Source: CAVRIA01 sp963721115
Lineage (GTDB): Bacteria > Desulfobacterota > Binatia > HRBIN30 > CADEER01
DNA length: 64,000 nt
Assembly (NCBI GenBank): GCA_963721115.1
Contig: CAVRIA010000006.1
Coordinates: forward strand, 186,001 to 250,000
Direction: 5' to 3'
Shown piece after piece: positions 45,265-54,000 of this stretch. The position numbers and the translations under genes were made by a program. Every line of letters starts with the position of its first letter. The stretch's first letter is position 1. The notes below the pieces were generated by a model that was not told the DNA's origin, did not search any database, and was given only the letters and a program-made list of their open reading frames with translations.

Positions 45265-46906
45265 ATGGCGACCGAGATGAGTGCATCGAACGCGCTTCCC
45301 TCCGGCGCGCCGGCCACCCGGTACGGGCGCCCGGCCGAGCTCTGTTTTCTCGCCGCGGCGTTGCTCCTCGCCGCCGTCGCCTACTGGCCGATCACGCACA
45401 ACTATTTCTACACCGACGACTTCCTCAACCTCTACAACATCGTCAACGACCCGCTCCTGCAGTACCTGGTCACGCCGAACGGCGGCCACATGCTGCTGGT
45501 TCGCAACGCGGTGTTCCGCGTCATGTTCCAGCTCTTCGGGACGCACCCGGAGTACTACTTCGCGTGCGTGCTCCTCACCCACCTGGTGAACGTCTGGCTG
45601 CTCTTCCGCCTGGTGAAGGCTCTGACGGCGAGCCTCCGGCTGGCGTCGTTCGGTGCGGCGCTGTGGGGAATCTCGCCGCTCAGCGAGGGGACGCTCGGCT
45701 GGTACTCGGTGTACGGGCAGGCGATGGTCGCGACCGCCCTGCTGATCGTGCTCTGCCAGGCGGCGCGCGCGGCGGCCGAGGGCCGTTGGCCCTCGCGCCG
45801 GCAGCTCTGGCTCTGGTTCGGGCTCGCCCTGGCGGCGGCGACGAGCTTCGGCACCGGGATCGCCGTCGCGCTCGAGCTGCCCTTCGTCCTCCTTCTGCTC
45901 CTGCCGGAGGGGGATGGAACGTGGTGGCGGCGCCGTCCACCGCTGCTCTCCCTCCTGGTGGCCGTTCCGCTGCTCTACGTCGCGCTGAACTGGCTTTACC
46001 TGCGCCTTTCGGGCGACGGGTCCATGCTGCTGCGGGGGGTCGTTGCTCGGTGTCGGCAGCCCACTCGAAACCGTCGCGGTCTGCCTGCGGCTGGCCGGCT
46101 ACGGCCTCGTCCGCCTGGTGGGCGGCTTCTACTTCCCGGGTTGGGCGGCGAATACGGCGGTCTGGTACAGCGCCGAGGCGCTGCTCGCCGCCGCCGCGCT
46201 GGCGGTCGCGAAGACGTCCCCAACGCCGCTGAGACGACGCCTGGCCGCCTTCGCTCTGCTGGCGCTCGGCTGCTACGGCATCGTCGCCGCCGGCCGCGCC
46301 GGCGTGTTCTTCGATCTCGCTCCCGAGTTTTTCGAGACGCTGACGCGCTATCACTACGTCGGCCAGCTGGCGCTTGCGGTCCTGCTGTGCCTGCTGATCC
46401 AACGCGCCGGTAGCCTGCTCCGTGCCGGTGCGAAGGACCTCGCCGTGGCGGCCTGGTTCGCGCTCATGATCGGTGCCTTCGCGCTCTCTCCGCCCGCCGT
46501 CGACCATCACGCGCGAACGCGGCGGCTCACGGGTCAGGCCCTGGCGGCGATGCGGCGCGCCGCGCGCTCCCGCCCGGTCGGGCGACCCGTGTACATTCCG
46601 AACCGCGGCTTCCGGGGGTTGCTCTTCTTTCCCGCTCTCTTTCCCGGCTCGGCGGCGGTCTTCGCCATTTTTCATCCCAGCAACGTGTTGGACGGGCGGC
46701 GCGTCTACTTCGTCGAGTCGAACCCGGCCGTCCTCGAGGCGGCCAAGCGGGGCCGGCGCACGAAGGACCTGCTGGTGCCGTCGCGGCATCGCGGCGCGCC
46801 CGGCCGCACGGATTCGCCCCGTGCCGGCGCTCGGGCTTCGCTTGCGCGGCCATTCCTTGACAAGCGGCGGCTGCGCTGGAACGCTTCGTCGGCGCCATCG
46901 TCATGA
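45265..46906 (+). CDS. GT-C-like membrane protein, unnamed family, paralogue 4 (one frameshift)
   Basis: About 546 residues after an extra base near 46040 is ignored. It is a paralogue of the genes at 17132, 18688 and 43661. Marks are ITHNYFYTDDFLNLYNIVND, NGGHMLLVRNAVFRVMFQLF, VLLTHLVNVWLLFRLVKAL, YSVYGQAMVATALL and TSFGTGIAVALELPFVLLL. The C-terminal soluble part has VYIPNRGFRGLLF, FPGSAAVFAIFHPSNVLDG and RRVYFVESNPAVLEAAKRG, then a basic tail of about 40 residues that its relatives lack. ATG at 45265 has GAGG six bases before it. It is 14 bp after the stop of paralogue 3, and its stop overlaps the start of the sulfatase-like gene E (ATGA), so these are translated together. Confidence 0.74.
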
Positions 46907-48381
46907 GTTTCCACACCTCCTTCCAACCCCTGCCCCATCGTCGGTGGCGGATGCGGGCGGCGCGTCCCTACATCGTCGTTCTGCTGCTGCTCCTCTCGCT
47001 CGTCGGCTGCTCTCGGAAGGCAGCTCAGCCCGACGTCCTGGTGCTCCTCGTCGATACGCTGCGCGCCGACCGGCTCGGTACCTACGGCGGTCGCCAGGGC
47101 CTGACCCCCTTCCTGGATTCCCTGGCGCAGCGCGGCTTCGTCTTTCGAAATACATACGCCCAATCGTCGTGGACCGACCCGTCGGTCGCCGCCCTGTTCA
47201 CCTCGCGCTACCAGTCGCAGACCCGCATCACGTCCTTCCGCGCGGTTCTCGGCGACGACGAGATCACCCTGGCCGAGATCCTGCGCCAGCACGGCTATGC
47301 CACCGGCGCGTTCATCGCCAACTTCCTGCTGCGCAAGGACCTCGGCTACGCGCAGGGCTTCGATCGCTACGAGACGTACGCGCGCAGCGCCACGGACGCG
47401 CGGGGTAATCGCACCTTCCTCAAGGAACGCGCGCCGCGCATCGATCGCGAGGCGCTCGCCTGGCTGGACGGCGTGCGCCGCGATCAGCCGGGGAAGCCGG
47501 TGTTCCTCTACCTGCACTACATGGAGCCGCACGCTCCCTACGATCCCCCCCAGGCGGACGTGGACCGCGTGCTGCAGGGACGCCCGCAACCCGATCTGGA
47601 AGCCGTCAACGCGCGCATGCGAATCCCCAACCTCGGCACCTTCTCGGACGAGATGGTGCGCCAGATCCGGGATTTGTACGACGCCGAGGTGACGAGCCTC
47701 GACGCGGAGCTGCGCAACCTCTTCGCCGCGCTCGCCGAGCGCCACTTCCTCGACAACGGCATCGTGGTCCTGGTCGCGGATCACGGCGAGGAGTTTTACG
47801 AGCACGGCATCGTCGGACATCACCAGACCCTGTTCGAGGAAGTGCTGCGCGTGCCGTTGATCGTCCTCGTGCCCGGCCACCGCACGGGCGTGCCGATCGA
47901 GCCGATCGTATCGCTGACGGATGTGGCGCCGACCCTGCTCGATCTGGCGGGGATCGCCGCTCCCCCCTCCTTCGAAGGAGGTTCCCTGCGCGCTGTCATG
48001 GGCCTGCCGCGGCGTTCGCGGTGGCCGTTCGGCGCTCCCGCCGCGAATGAGGCCGCGAGCTCGGCGGTGCCGGCGACCGGTGTCGCGTTCAGCGAGCTCA
48101 TCAAGAACGGAGAGCAGCGCCAGCGCCCCCACGAGCGGACGGTGATCACGAAAGCGAGCAAGCTGATCACCGACGTCGACGGCCAGCGCGAGTTCTACGA
48201 TCTCGCCAAGGACCCCGGAGAGACCAACCCCGATGCGCTCACCGAGGAGACCCGTTCGCGCCTTTCGGCGCGACTGGCGGGCTTCGTGGCTCACGTCACC
48301 GAGCGCGCGGCTCCGGCATCGACTCGCGAAATGGACGAAGAGACCCGGGAGCGCATGCGGGCGCTCGGCTACCAGGAGTAG
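46903..48381 (+). CDS. Sulfatase-like lipoprotein E, Thr nucleophile
   Basis: An intact 492-residue member of the set. A basic N terminus and helix lead to lipobox LSLVGC (Cys 36). Active-site features are VLLVDTLRADRLGTYGG (Asp 51), QSSWTDPSVAALFTSR with Thr 91 as predicted nucleophile, YMEPHAPYDPP and LVADHGEEFYEHGIVGHH. It ends RERMRALGYQE. It overlaps the upstream membrane-protein gene by four bases and is followed 36 bp later by MBOAT, microprotein and SGNH genes. This is the clearest link in the window between a sulfatase-like protein and an acylation machinery. Phosphotransferase versus sulfatase activity is open. Confidence 0.88.
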   Translation: MSFHTSFQPLPHRRWRMRAARPYIVVLLLLLSLVGCSRKAAQPDVLVLLVDTLRADRLGTYGGRQGLTPFLDSLAQRGFVFRNTYAQSSWTDPSVAALFTSRYQSQTRITSFRAVLGDDEITLAEILRQHGYATGAFIANFLLRKDLGYAQGFDRYETYARSATDARGNRTFLKERAPRIDREALAWLDGVRRDQPGKPVFLYLHYMEPHAPYDPPQADVDRVLQGRPQPDLEAVNARMRIPNLGTFSDEMVRQIRDLYDAEVTSLDAELRNLFAALAERHFLDNGIVVLVADHGEEFYEHGIVGHHQTLFEEVLRVPLIVLVPGHRTGVPIEPIVSLTDVAPTLLDLAGIAAPPSFEGGSLRAVMGLPRRSRWPFGAPAANEAASSAVPATGVAFSELIKNGEQRQRPHERTVITKASKLITDVDGQREFYDLAKDPGETNPDALTEETRSRLSARLAGFVAHVTERAAPASTREMDEETRERMRALGYQE

Positions 48382-48417
48382 GGTCGGCCCTCCGGCTTCT
48401 CCGACGGCTGCTGGACC

Positions 48418-49608
48418 GTGCTGTTTCTCGCCATTTGGTTCTGGGTGTTCGCCGCCGTGGCGGTGCCCGTGTACTGGCTGTGCCCGCAGCGGTTCAAGCT
48501 GTACTGGCTGCTGGCGGCGAGCGCCGTCTTCCACTACCACTTCGCCGGCCCCGCCGGGATGGCGCCGATCATCGTCCTCGCCACGGTGACGTTCTTCGTC
48601 GCCCAGGCGGTGAGCGGCGAGTCGGGCCGCTGGCTGTTCCATGCGATGTGGATGGTTCTGGTGGCCGCGCTGGCGTTCTACAAGTACCAGGGCTTCGTGC
48701 TGGGAAACGGGGTGGCGGCGCTCTCCGCCGTGCACGTGTCCCTGCCGCCGTGGCTGACGAGCTGGCGCCAGCCGGCGGCTCCGCTCGGCATCTCCTTCTT
48801 CACCTTCGAGTTCGTCCACTATTTGTATGAAGTGCGGGTGAAGAAGCGGGCGCCGATCCGCAACCCCTTCCACTTCGCTGTCTTCTCGATCTTCTTTCCC
48901 TGCCTGGCGGCGGGACCGATCAAGCGCTTCCCGGAGTTCGTCCCGCAGCTCGCCGCGCTGCGCAACCCGAGCAGTGCCGGGGCGTGGGCGGGGGCCCGGC
49001 GCGTCATCCGCGGGCTGTTCAAGAAGGTCTGCATCGCCGACCTCACCGTCGAGGCGATCAAGGTCCTCGACGGGCCCTCCCAGTACAACGCCCCGATCGT
49101 CATCGCCCTGGCGGTGCTGCAGGGCTTTCGCATCTACTACGACTTCAGCGGTTACTCCGACATCGCCATCGGCCTGGCGCAGCTCCTGAATCTGCGCGTG
49201 CCGGAAAACTTCGACCGGCCCTACTTCTCGACCGACCTGCGCGAGTTCTGGCGCCGCTGGCACATGAGCCTGAGCACGTGGATTCGCGACTACATCTACA
49301 TCCCGCTGGGAGGGAACCGGGCCCACCGCGCCTTCAACCTGGTGACGGCGATGATCCTGTGCGGGCTGTGGCACGGCGCGGCGTGGAACTTCGCCCTCTG
49401 GGGTCTGTACCACGGCGCCGGGTTGGCCGCCGAGGCCGGCGTGCGCCGCCTGTGGCCGTCCCTGTTCGGCGACGGCTGGGCGCCGCGGCTCTTCGGTTGG
49501 TTGATCTGCTATTCCTACGTCACCTACGGTTGGCTCCTCTTCTTCTACCCGCTGGGCACGGTGTTTCACATGAGCGAGGGATTGTTGCGATGGTCCTACG
49601 TCGGTTGA
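48418..49608 (+). CDS. MBOAT family membrane O-acyltransferase
   Basis: An intact 396-residue polytopic acyltransferase of the AlgI/DltB kind. Motifs are SFFTFEFVHYLYEVR, FFPCLAAGPIKRFPEF, YYDFSGYSDIAIGLAQLL, WRRWHMSLSTWIRDYIYIPL and the putative catalytic-His motif ILCGLWHGAAWNFALWG (His about 321). The GTG at 48418 lies 36 bp after the sulfatase-like stop. Its 3' end overlaps the microprotein gene by 19 bp, and that gene overlaps the SGNH gene by 14 bp. The MBOAT, FIYxxF microprotein and SGNH order parallels DltB-DltX-DltD of teichoic acid D-alanylation, so the protein probably hands an acyl group (acetyl or other) to the microprotein for transfer outside. The acyl donor is not identified. 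Confidence 0.9.
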   Translation: MLFLAIWFWVFAAVAVPVYWLCPQRFKLYWLLAASAVFHYHFAGPAGMAPIIVLATVTFFVAQAVSGESGRWLFHAMWMVLVAALAFYKYQGFVLGNGVAALSAVHVSLPPWLTSWRQPAAPLGISFFTFEFVHYLYEVRVKKRAPIRNPFHFAVFSIFFPCLAAGPIKRFPEFVPQLAALRNPSSAGAWAGARRVIRGLFKKVCIADLTVEAIKVLDGPSQYNAPIVIALAVLQGFRIYYDFSGYSDIAIGLAQLLNLRVPENFDRPYFSTDLREFWRRWHMSLSTWIRDYIYIPLGGNRAHRAFNLVTAMILCGLWHGAAWNFALWGLYHGAGLAAEAGVRRLWPSLFGDGWAPRLFGWLICYSYVTYGWLLFFYPLGTVFHMSEGLLRWSYVG

Positions 49609-49706
49609 GAACGGTCGCCGTGGTGGCGTGGTACGCGCTCCTGCTGCTCGCGGTCGTCGCGATGTGGAAGAGCAACGCGCCACAGTTCATCTATGTCGCG
49701 TTCTGA
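49590..49706 (+). CDS. DltX-like microprotein with C-terminal FIYxxF motif
   Basis: A 38-residue single-helix membrane microprotein: a basic start (MVLRRLRTVA), one membrane segment (about 8-26, VVAWYALLLLAVVAMW), and the C terminus PQFIYVAF. The last six residues match FIYxxF, the C-terminal motif of DltX, whose Tyr accepts the acyl group in teichoic acid D-alanylation (from general knowledge). The ATG at 49590 lies inside the MBOAT 3' end, and the TGA lies inside the SGNH 5' end, so the three genes are translationally linked. Being so small, it would be missed by most annotation, but the motif, the helix and the position between MBOAT and SGNH support it. A second one is at 55386-55520. Confidence 0.75.
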   Translation: MVLRRLRTVAVVAWYALLLLAVVAMWKSNAPQFIYVAF

Positions 49707-50836
49707 GCTTTCGAGTACCACGGCGCTCCTCTTCGCGCTCGCGCTGGCAGGCGCCCTGGCGGCCGGCGCGCGGCGAGCCGAGGCGCGGCCGTGGCTCTGC
49801 CTGCCGCCGGTGTTCGAAGGTGGCCAGAGGCTGCAGCCGCTGACGCCGCCGCACATCTTCTGGCTCCCGCTCCTGCTGCGCCAGCACGAGCTCTGCTGGC
49901 GACCGCTGCTGCGGCCGGCCGAACGCCGTATCGTGCTGCTCGGCAACAGCGCCGTCCTCGGCTTCCCCCTCGACGTCGAGAAGACGTTCGGCGGCCTCCT
50001 CAATCGCCACTTCGCCGAGCGCGGGATTCCGGCCCATCTGTACAACCTGGGCTTCGTCACGACCTATCAGGTCCGCGACGTGCTGATCCTGCACGAGGCG
50101 CTCGCCTACAAGCCGGACGTCATCGTCTATCCGCTGTCGCTCGACGATCTGGCGCACATCGCCCCCATGCCGTACGCGATGCTCGTGCAGTTCTTCGACA
50201 GCAACCGCGCCGCCATGTCGGAGCTGATCGCCGATCCGCCGCCCGGGCTCGAGGAGCCGTTCCGGCTCTACGGGAAGTATTTTCTCGAGCATCCGGATCC
50301 CGCCGCGGCGGTCGAGTCGCTGCGTGAGGTGGGCGCGTTCCTGCGCGCCACCGCGCGCGCCGGGGCCGAGTGGTTCTTCCAGCGTTTCAACTCGCCGTTG
50401 CCGCCGTTCGACCCGGGGAAGAGAAAGCGCAAGATGAAATACGACTGCTCCGACACCGAGTGGAAGACGGCGACGAACCTGAGCAACTGGGAAAAGTGGA
50501 ACGTCCTCGTCGTACCTGCAGGAGCTGCACGAGAAGCGGGGCATCGAGGTCCTGGTCGTCAACCAGCCGGTCGCGCATGAGCCGATCGACGTCTGCTACA
50601 ACATCCGCTTCACGAACGCCGCCCTGCAGAGCTTCGTGCAGTGGATGGCCGACGAGACGCGTGCGCGCGGCCTCTCGTACCTCGATCTGCACGACCTGTT
50701 GCCCCCCGAGCTCTTCTTCGACTCGCTGCACCCGACCGCCGAGGGCCAGGCGCGCATCGCGCAGGCGGTGGGACGCGCCCTCGATCCGATCCTGTCGAAG
50801 ATGGGCGCGCGCGACGCCGCGGCGGCGGACCGATGA
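49693..50836 (+). CDS. SGNH-fold acyltransferase/esterase-like protein (one frameshift)
   Basis: About 380 residues after one extra base near 50510 is ignored. An N-terminal helix (residues about 8-26) would anchor it or export it. SGNH marks are RIVLLGNSAVLGF (GNS in place of GDS, Ser about 83) and, near the end, FFDSLHPTAEGQARIAQAV with the catalytic DxxH pair. It lies directly after MBOAT and the microprotein, with a 14-bp overlap. It is probably the extracytoplasmic partner that passes the acyl group to the glycan, as DltD or AlgJ/PatB do. The ATG at 49693 is the start. The gene converges with the double methyltransferase, with only 4 bp between stops. Confidence 0.8.
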
Positions 50837-50840
50837 CGGG

Positions 50841-52638
50841 TCAGGCGCGCTTGCGGAACACCGCGTAGGCGGCGCAAGGCGGAACGCCCTCGCGCACCGC
50901 CTCCACTTCGGCGGCGTCGAGACGGGCGGCGAGATCCGGCGCCTCGCGTTCGATCGCCGTCATGTCGACGGCGAAGGACAAGAGGGAACAGGGCCCCGGC
51001 GTAGCCCTCGCGGACGACGTCGAAGCGCGCTTTGGCCAAGGCGACGATCTCGTTGGAGCGCACGGCGCAGAACGGGCTGAGAGTATCGAGCCGCGGCGGC
51101 TCGACGGCGTCGATCCGGCGCCAGCGCGGCGGCACCTCGCGGATCAGCGAGTTGATGCGTGCCAGGCGCTCCGGCGCGAAGCGCATGCGGCGCTCGCCGA
51201 CGAAGTCGCGCAGGGCGAAGAGGCCGCCCGGCCGCAGCGACCGCTCGACCTCGGCGAAGAGGTGCTCCAGGTTGACGATGTGGTGCAGGCAGCCGCTGGA
51301 CCAGACGACGTCGTAGCGCTCGGCCGGCAGCCGGGCGAAGTTGAGATCGGCCCGGATGAAGCGTACCCGCCGTCGCGGCCCGTTCGCCTCCCACCACCCG
51401 AGACCGAGGCCCTCGCGCACCTTGCGGATCACCCCGGGGCTGAGCTCGTACACGTCGAGCCGTTCGCTGCCGCCCCTGTGCAGCCAGAGGCGCTCCCATC
51501 CGCCCTCGTCGCAGCCCAGGACCGCCGCCCTTTCGAACGGCCCGCGGGAGAGCAGGTCCTCGATCCAGGACCGCTCGGGATCGCCCGTGTACGCCTGGTT
51601 CACGCGGCGATCGCGGGGCGGCGTCAGGGCGAAGCAGCCGCTGCCGAATTGGTACTGACCCCAATAGTCCGCCTCGACCTGTGCCTTGCCCGGATAGACG
51701 ACGTCGGTGGGCTGCACGGCGAATTCGCTGGCCGGTCCGGCCTCGCTCGACGGCCGGGCGTGTGCCGAAGTACTGGCCGGAGGGCGCGGCCGCCACACAG
51801 CGACGACGAAATCCGACATCGACGGCAGGCGATACGCCAGACGGTCGAGCAGGTATACCACCCCCAGACCGAAGCGCTCCGGAAAGAGCCCCAGGAAGCG
51901 GCCCCAGCCGGGGAAGCCCCACAGCAAGGAGATGCCGAAGGCGTGATCCAACACCAGGTGGGGATCGCAGATGCGATGCATGCGAGGGAACGTGCACTCG
52001 AAGGTGTGCTCGACCGGGACCGGGCTGTCCCACGAGAAGTGACCGGCGGCGCCCGGAAGGTGGGCGCGGCGGGCGATGCGGTACAGGAGACGGCTGGCGC
52101 GGGCGCTGAAGCCGCCGTAGTTCACGAAGGTGATCACCAGGCGGCCGTCGGGTTTGAGCACGCGCGTCATCTCCCGCGCGCTGAGCTCCGGGTTCGCCAG
52201 ATGGTCCATGGCGGAGTCGATCAGGACGCGGTCGAAGGTCTGATCGGCGAGCGGCAGCGTCTCGCAGATGCCGCGGATGAGCGTGACACGGGCGCCGTAC
52301 TCGGCGATGCGCTGCTTCGCCCGGTCGAGCATCGCCAGCGAAGGCTCGACCACGAAGCTCTCCATTCCCTTCAGATTGAGCTTGCACGAATGGATGGCCT
52401 CGGCCGCCGCGACTTCCAGAACCCGGCCGCCTTCCGCCCGCGCAGTCACCTCGCTCGGCTCCACGCCGACGCGGTACATGAGGTAGCGAGTGTCCAGCCA
52501 GGTCGGCCAGGCGTTCTCCAAGTTGCCGACGTCCCAGTCGAGCTGCAGCTCCGCGCCGGCGAGCTCGCGCGGCTCGGTCGTCCGTCCGGCGCCGGGCTGC
52601 TCGGGCGCCGATTGCTCGCCGGGATGTGGATCGGTCAT
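50841..52638 (-). CDS. Double-domain SAM methyltransferase (one frameshift)
   Basis: About 598 residues after one extra base near 50990 is ignored. It contains two methyltransferase domains in tandem. Domain 1 (about 25-300) has VLEVAAAEAIHSCKLNLKG in place of a canonical glycine loop, then ESFVVEPSLAMLDRAKQRI and TFDRVLIDSAMDHLANPELS. Domain 2 (about 330-590) has AAVLGCDEGGWERLWLHRGG, LDVYELSPGVIRKVREGLG, YDVVWSSGCLHHIVNLEHLF and VERSLRPGG. Motif I is degenerate in both (VAAAE, GCDEG), so one domain may be structural. ATG at 52638 has GGAG three bases upstream. The end reads AAYAVFRKRA in the corrected frame. It is divergent from the propeller lipoprotein gene at 52851. Substrate unknown. 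Confidence 0.78.
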
Positions 52639-52850
52639 CTCCGTCCTTCGCAGGTCGGGGCTCCGATGCCGCGCTCGGCCTTCTCCATGAGCCGCATCGC
52701 TCCCGTCTCCGAAAGCATTCAACCTGACAGCGCGGCAGCGCGAAAGCAAACGCGCCTCCGGGGCGGACGAAGGGGACCGTTGGCGCCGGACACGGGTTGA
52801 CTTCGCCCGCCCTGCGAGGCCACAGAGATAGGCTTTCGGGAGGTCAATCG

Positions 52851-53840
52851 ATGCCTTCGATCGGAAGAAGCACTCTGATTCTCGTCTTGGGCGCGGTCGC
52901 CGCCGCGCTGTCGGTTCCGGGCTGCGCCCTCGTCGGGCTGGGAGGCGGGCCGAAGATGCGGTTGTTCGTCAGCAACTACCGCGACGACACCGTGTCGGTG
53001 ATCGAGGGGGATCCGGAGCACGAGGTGAAGGTGCTCCACGTCGGCGATTCGCCCGAGGGGCTGGCGCTGCGCAACGACCCGCCGCTCGTGGCCGTGGCCA
53101 ACGGCACCTCCTCTCACGTCACGCTGATCGACCCGGTGCGGATGAAGATCCTCGGCACCCTTCCGTGCAGCACGGGTCCCGAGGCGGTTTCGTTCAGCGC
53201 CGACGGGAAGCTTCTCTACGTGACCAGCCCACGCGAGAAGAAAATCGACATTCTGGACGTCGAGGCTGGGAAAGCCGCCTTCGACTCGATCGCCACGCCG
53301 GGCCAGCCGACCCGACTCGCGCTGTCGCCGGACGGCCGCCGGCTCTACGTCACCCTGCACGAAACCAAGGGGGCCGTGCTGGTGGTCGACACGAGCACGC
53401 GCCGGATCGTTCGCCGCGTGCCGGTCGGACGCTTCCCGACCGGGGTCGTCCTGAGCAGGGACGGCAGCCGCCTGCTCGCCGCCAGCTTCGACGACAGCAC
53501 GGTCACGGTGATCGACACCGAGACCCTCGAGGCGCTGCACACTTTCCCCGTCGATACCGGCTACGGGTTGGTGATTCACCCCACCGAGCCCGTCGTCTAC
53601 TCGATGGACAGCTTCGACGATCAGGTCTACAGGCTCAACTACGAGACCGGCGCCGTCTCGGACGCGCTGTCCTTCGGCAACTGGCCGACCTACAGCGCGA
53701 TCACGTCGGACGGGCGGTTCCTGTACGTCGTTCAGGAGAACTCGAACAACGTCGCCAAGGTCGACACGCGTACCAACGAGATGGTGCTCCGCATCGCGGT
53801 CGGAACGGAGCCGGCGAACGCGGTGATCTTCGAGCGGTGA
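52851..53840 (+). CDS. YVTN-type beta-propeller lipoprotein
   Basis: A 329-residue exported protein with a signal helix and lipobox LSVPGC (Cys 25), then a seven-bladed beta-propeller of the YVTN/NHL-like type. Blades are visible as repeated units such as LFVSNYRDDTVSVIEGD, VAVANGTSSHVTLID, LLYVTSPREKKIDILDVE, RLYVTLHETKGAVLVVDT, RLLAASFDDSTVTVIDT and FLYVVQENSNNVAKVDT, spaced about 42 residues apart. Such proteins act in the periplasm or at the surface as binding or scaffold proteins; no catalytic residues are apparent. ATG at 52851 follows GGGAGG at 52838. It is divergent from the methyltransferase gene, and no direct enzymatic role in the glycan pathway can be assigned. Confidence 0.87.
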   Translation: MPSIGRSTLILVLGAVAAALSVPGCALVGLGGGPKMRLFVSNYRDDTVSVIEGDPEHEVKVLHVGDSPEGLALRNDPPLVAVANGTSSHVTLIDPVRMKILGTLPCSTGPEAVSFSADGKLLYVTSPREKKIDILDVEAGKAAFDSIATPGQPTRLALSPDGRRLYVTLHETKGAVLVVDTSTRRIVRRVPVGRFPTGVVLSRDGSRLLAASFDDSTVTVIDTETLEALHTFPVDTGYGLVIHPTEPVVYSMDSFDDQVYRLNYETGAVSDALSFGNWPTYSAITSDGRFLYVVQENSNNVAKVDTRTNEMVLRIAVGTEPANAVIFER

Positions 53841-53859
53841 GCGCCGGTAGATCTGAAAT

Positions 53860-53980
53860 GCAACCACGAAGGACACGAAGATCACGAAGGGGAGAACGGC
53901 AGCTCTGGGCGAAGGTGATGCGATCCGCAATGCCGGTTCGACAGTCCATCAAATTCCATCTTCGCGACCTTCGTGGTTGC
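53860..53980. repeat. Inverted repeat of the AACCACGAAGGACACGAAG type
   Basis: Left arm GCAACCACGAAGGACACGAAG (53860-53880) and right arm CTTCGCGACCTTCGTGGTTGC (53960-53980) enclose about 80 bp with no gene. The short arms are seen as dispersed repeats in many soil and aquatic bacteria. It lies between the convergent stops at 53840 and 54001, the only content of that gap, and could also act as a transcription barrier. Confidence 0.7.
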
Positions 53981-54000
53981 CTTTTCTCCGCCTTCGGCTC

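Noticed and set aside
46857..46890. TTGACA near 46857 as a promoter for sulfatase-like gene E
   Set aside because: It lies within the upstream coding region, lacks a matching -10, and the gene overlaps its neighbour by four bases, which fits co-transcription.
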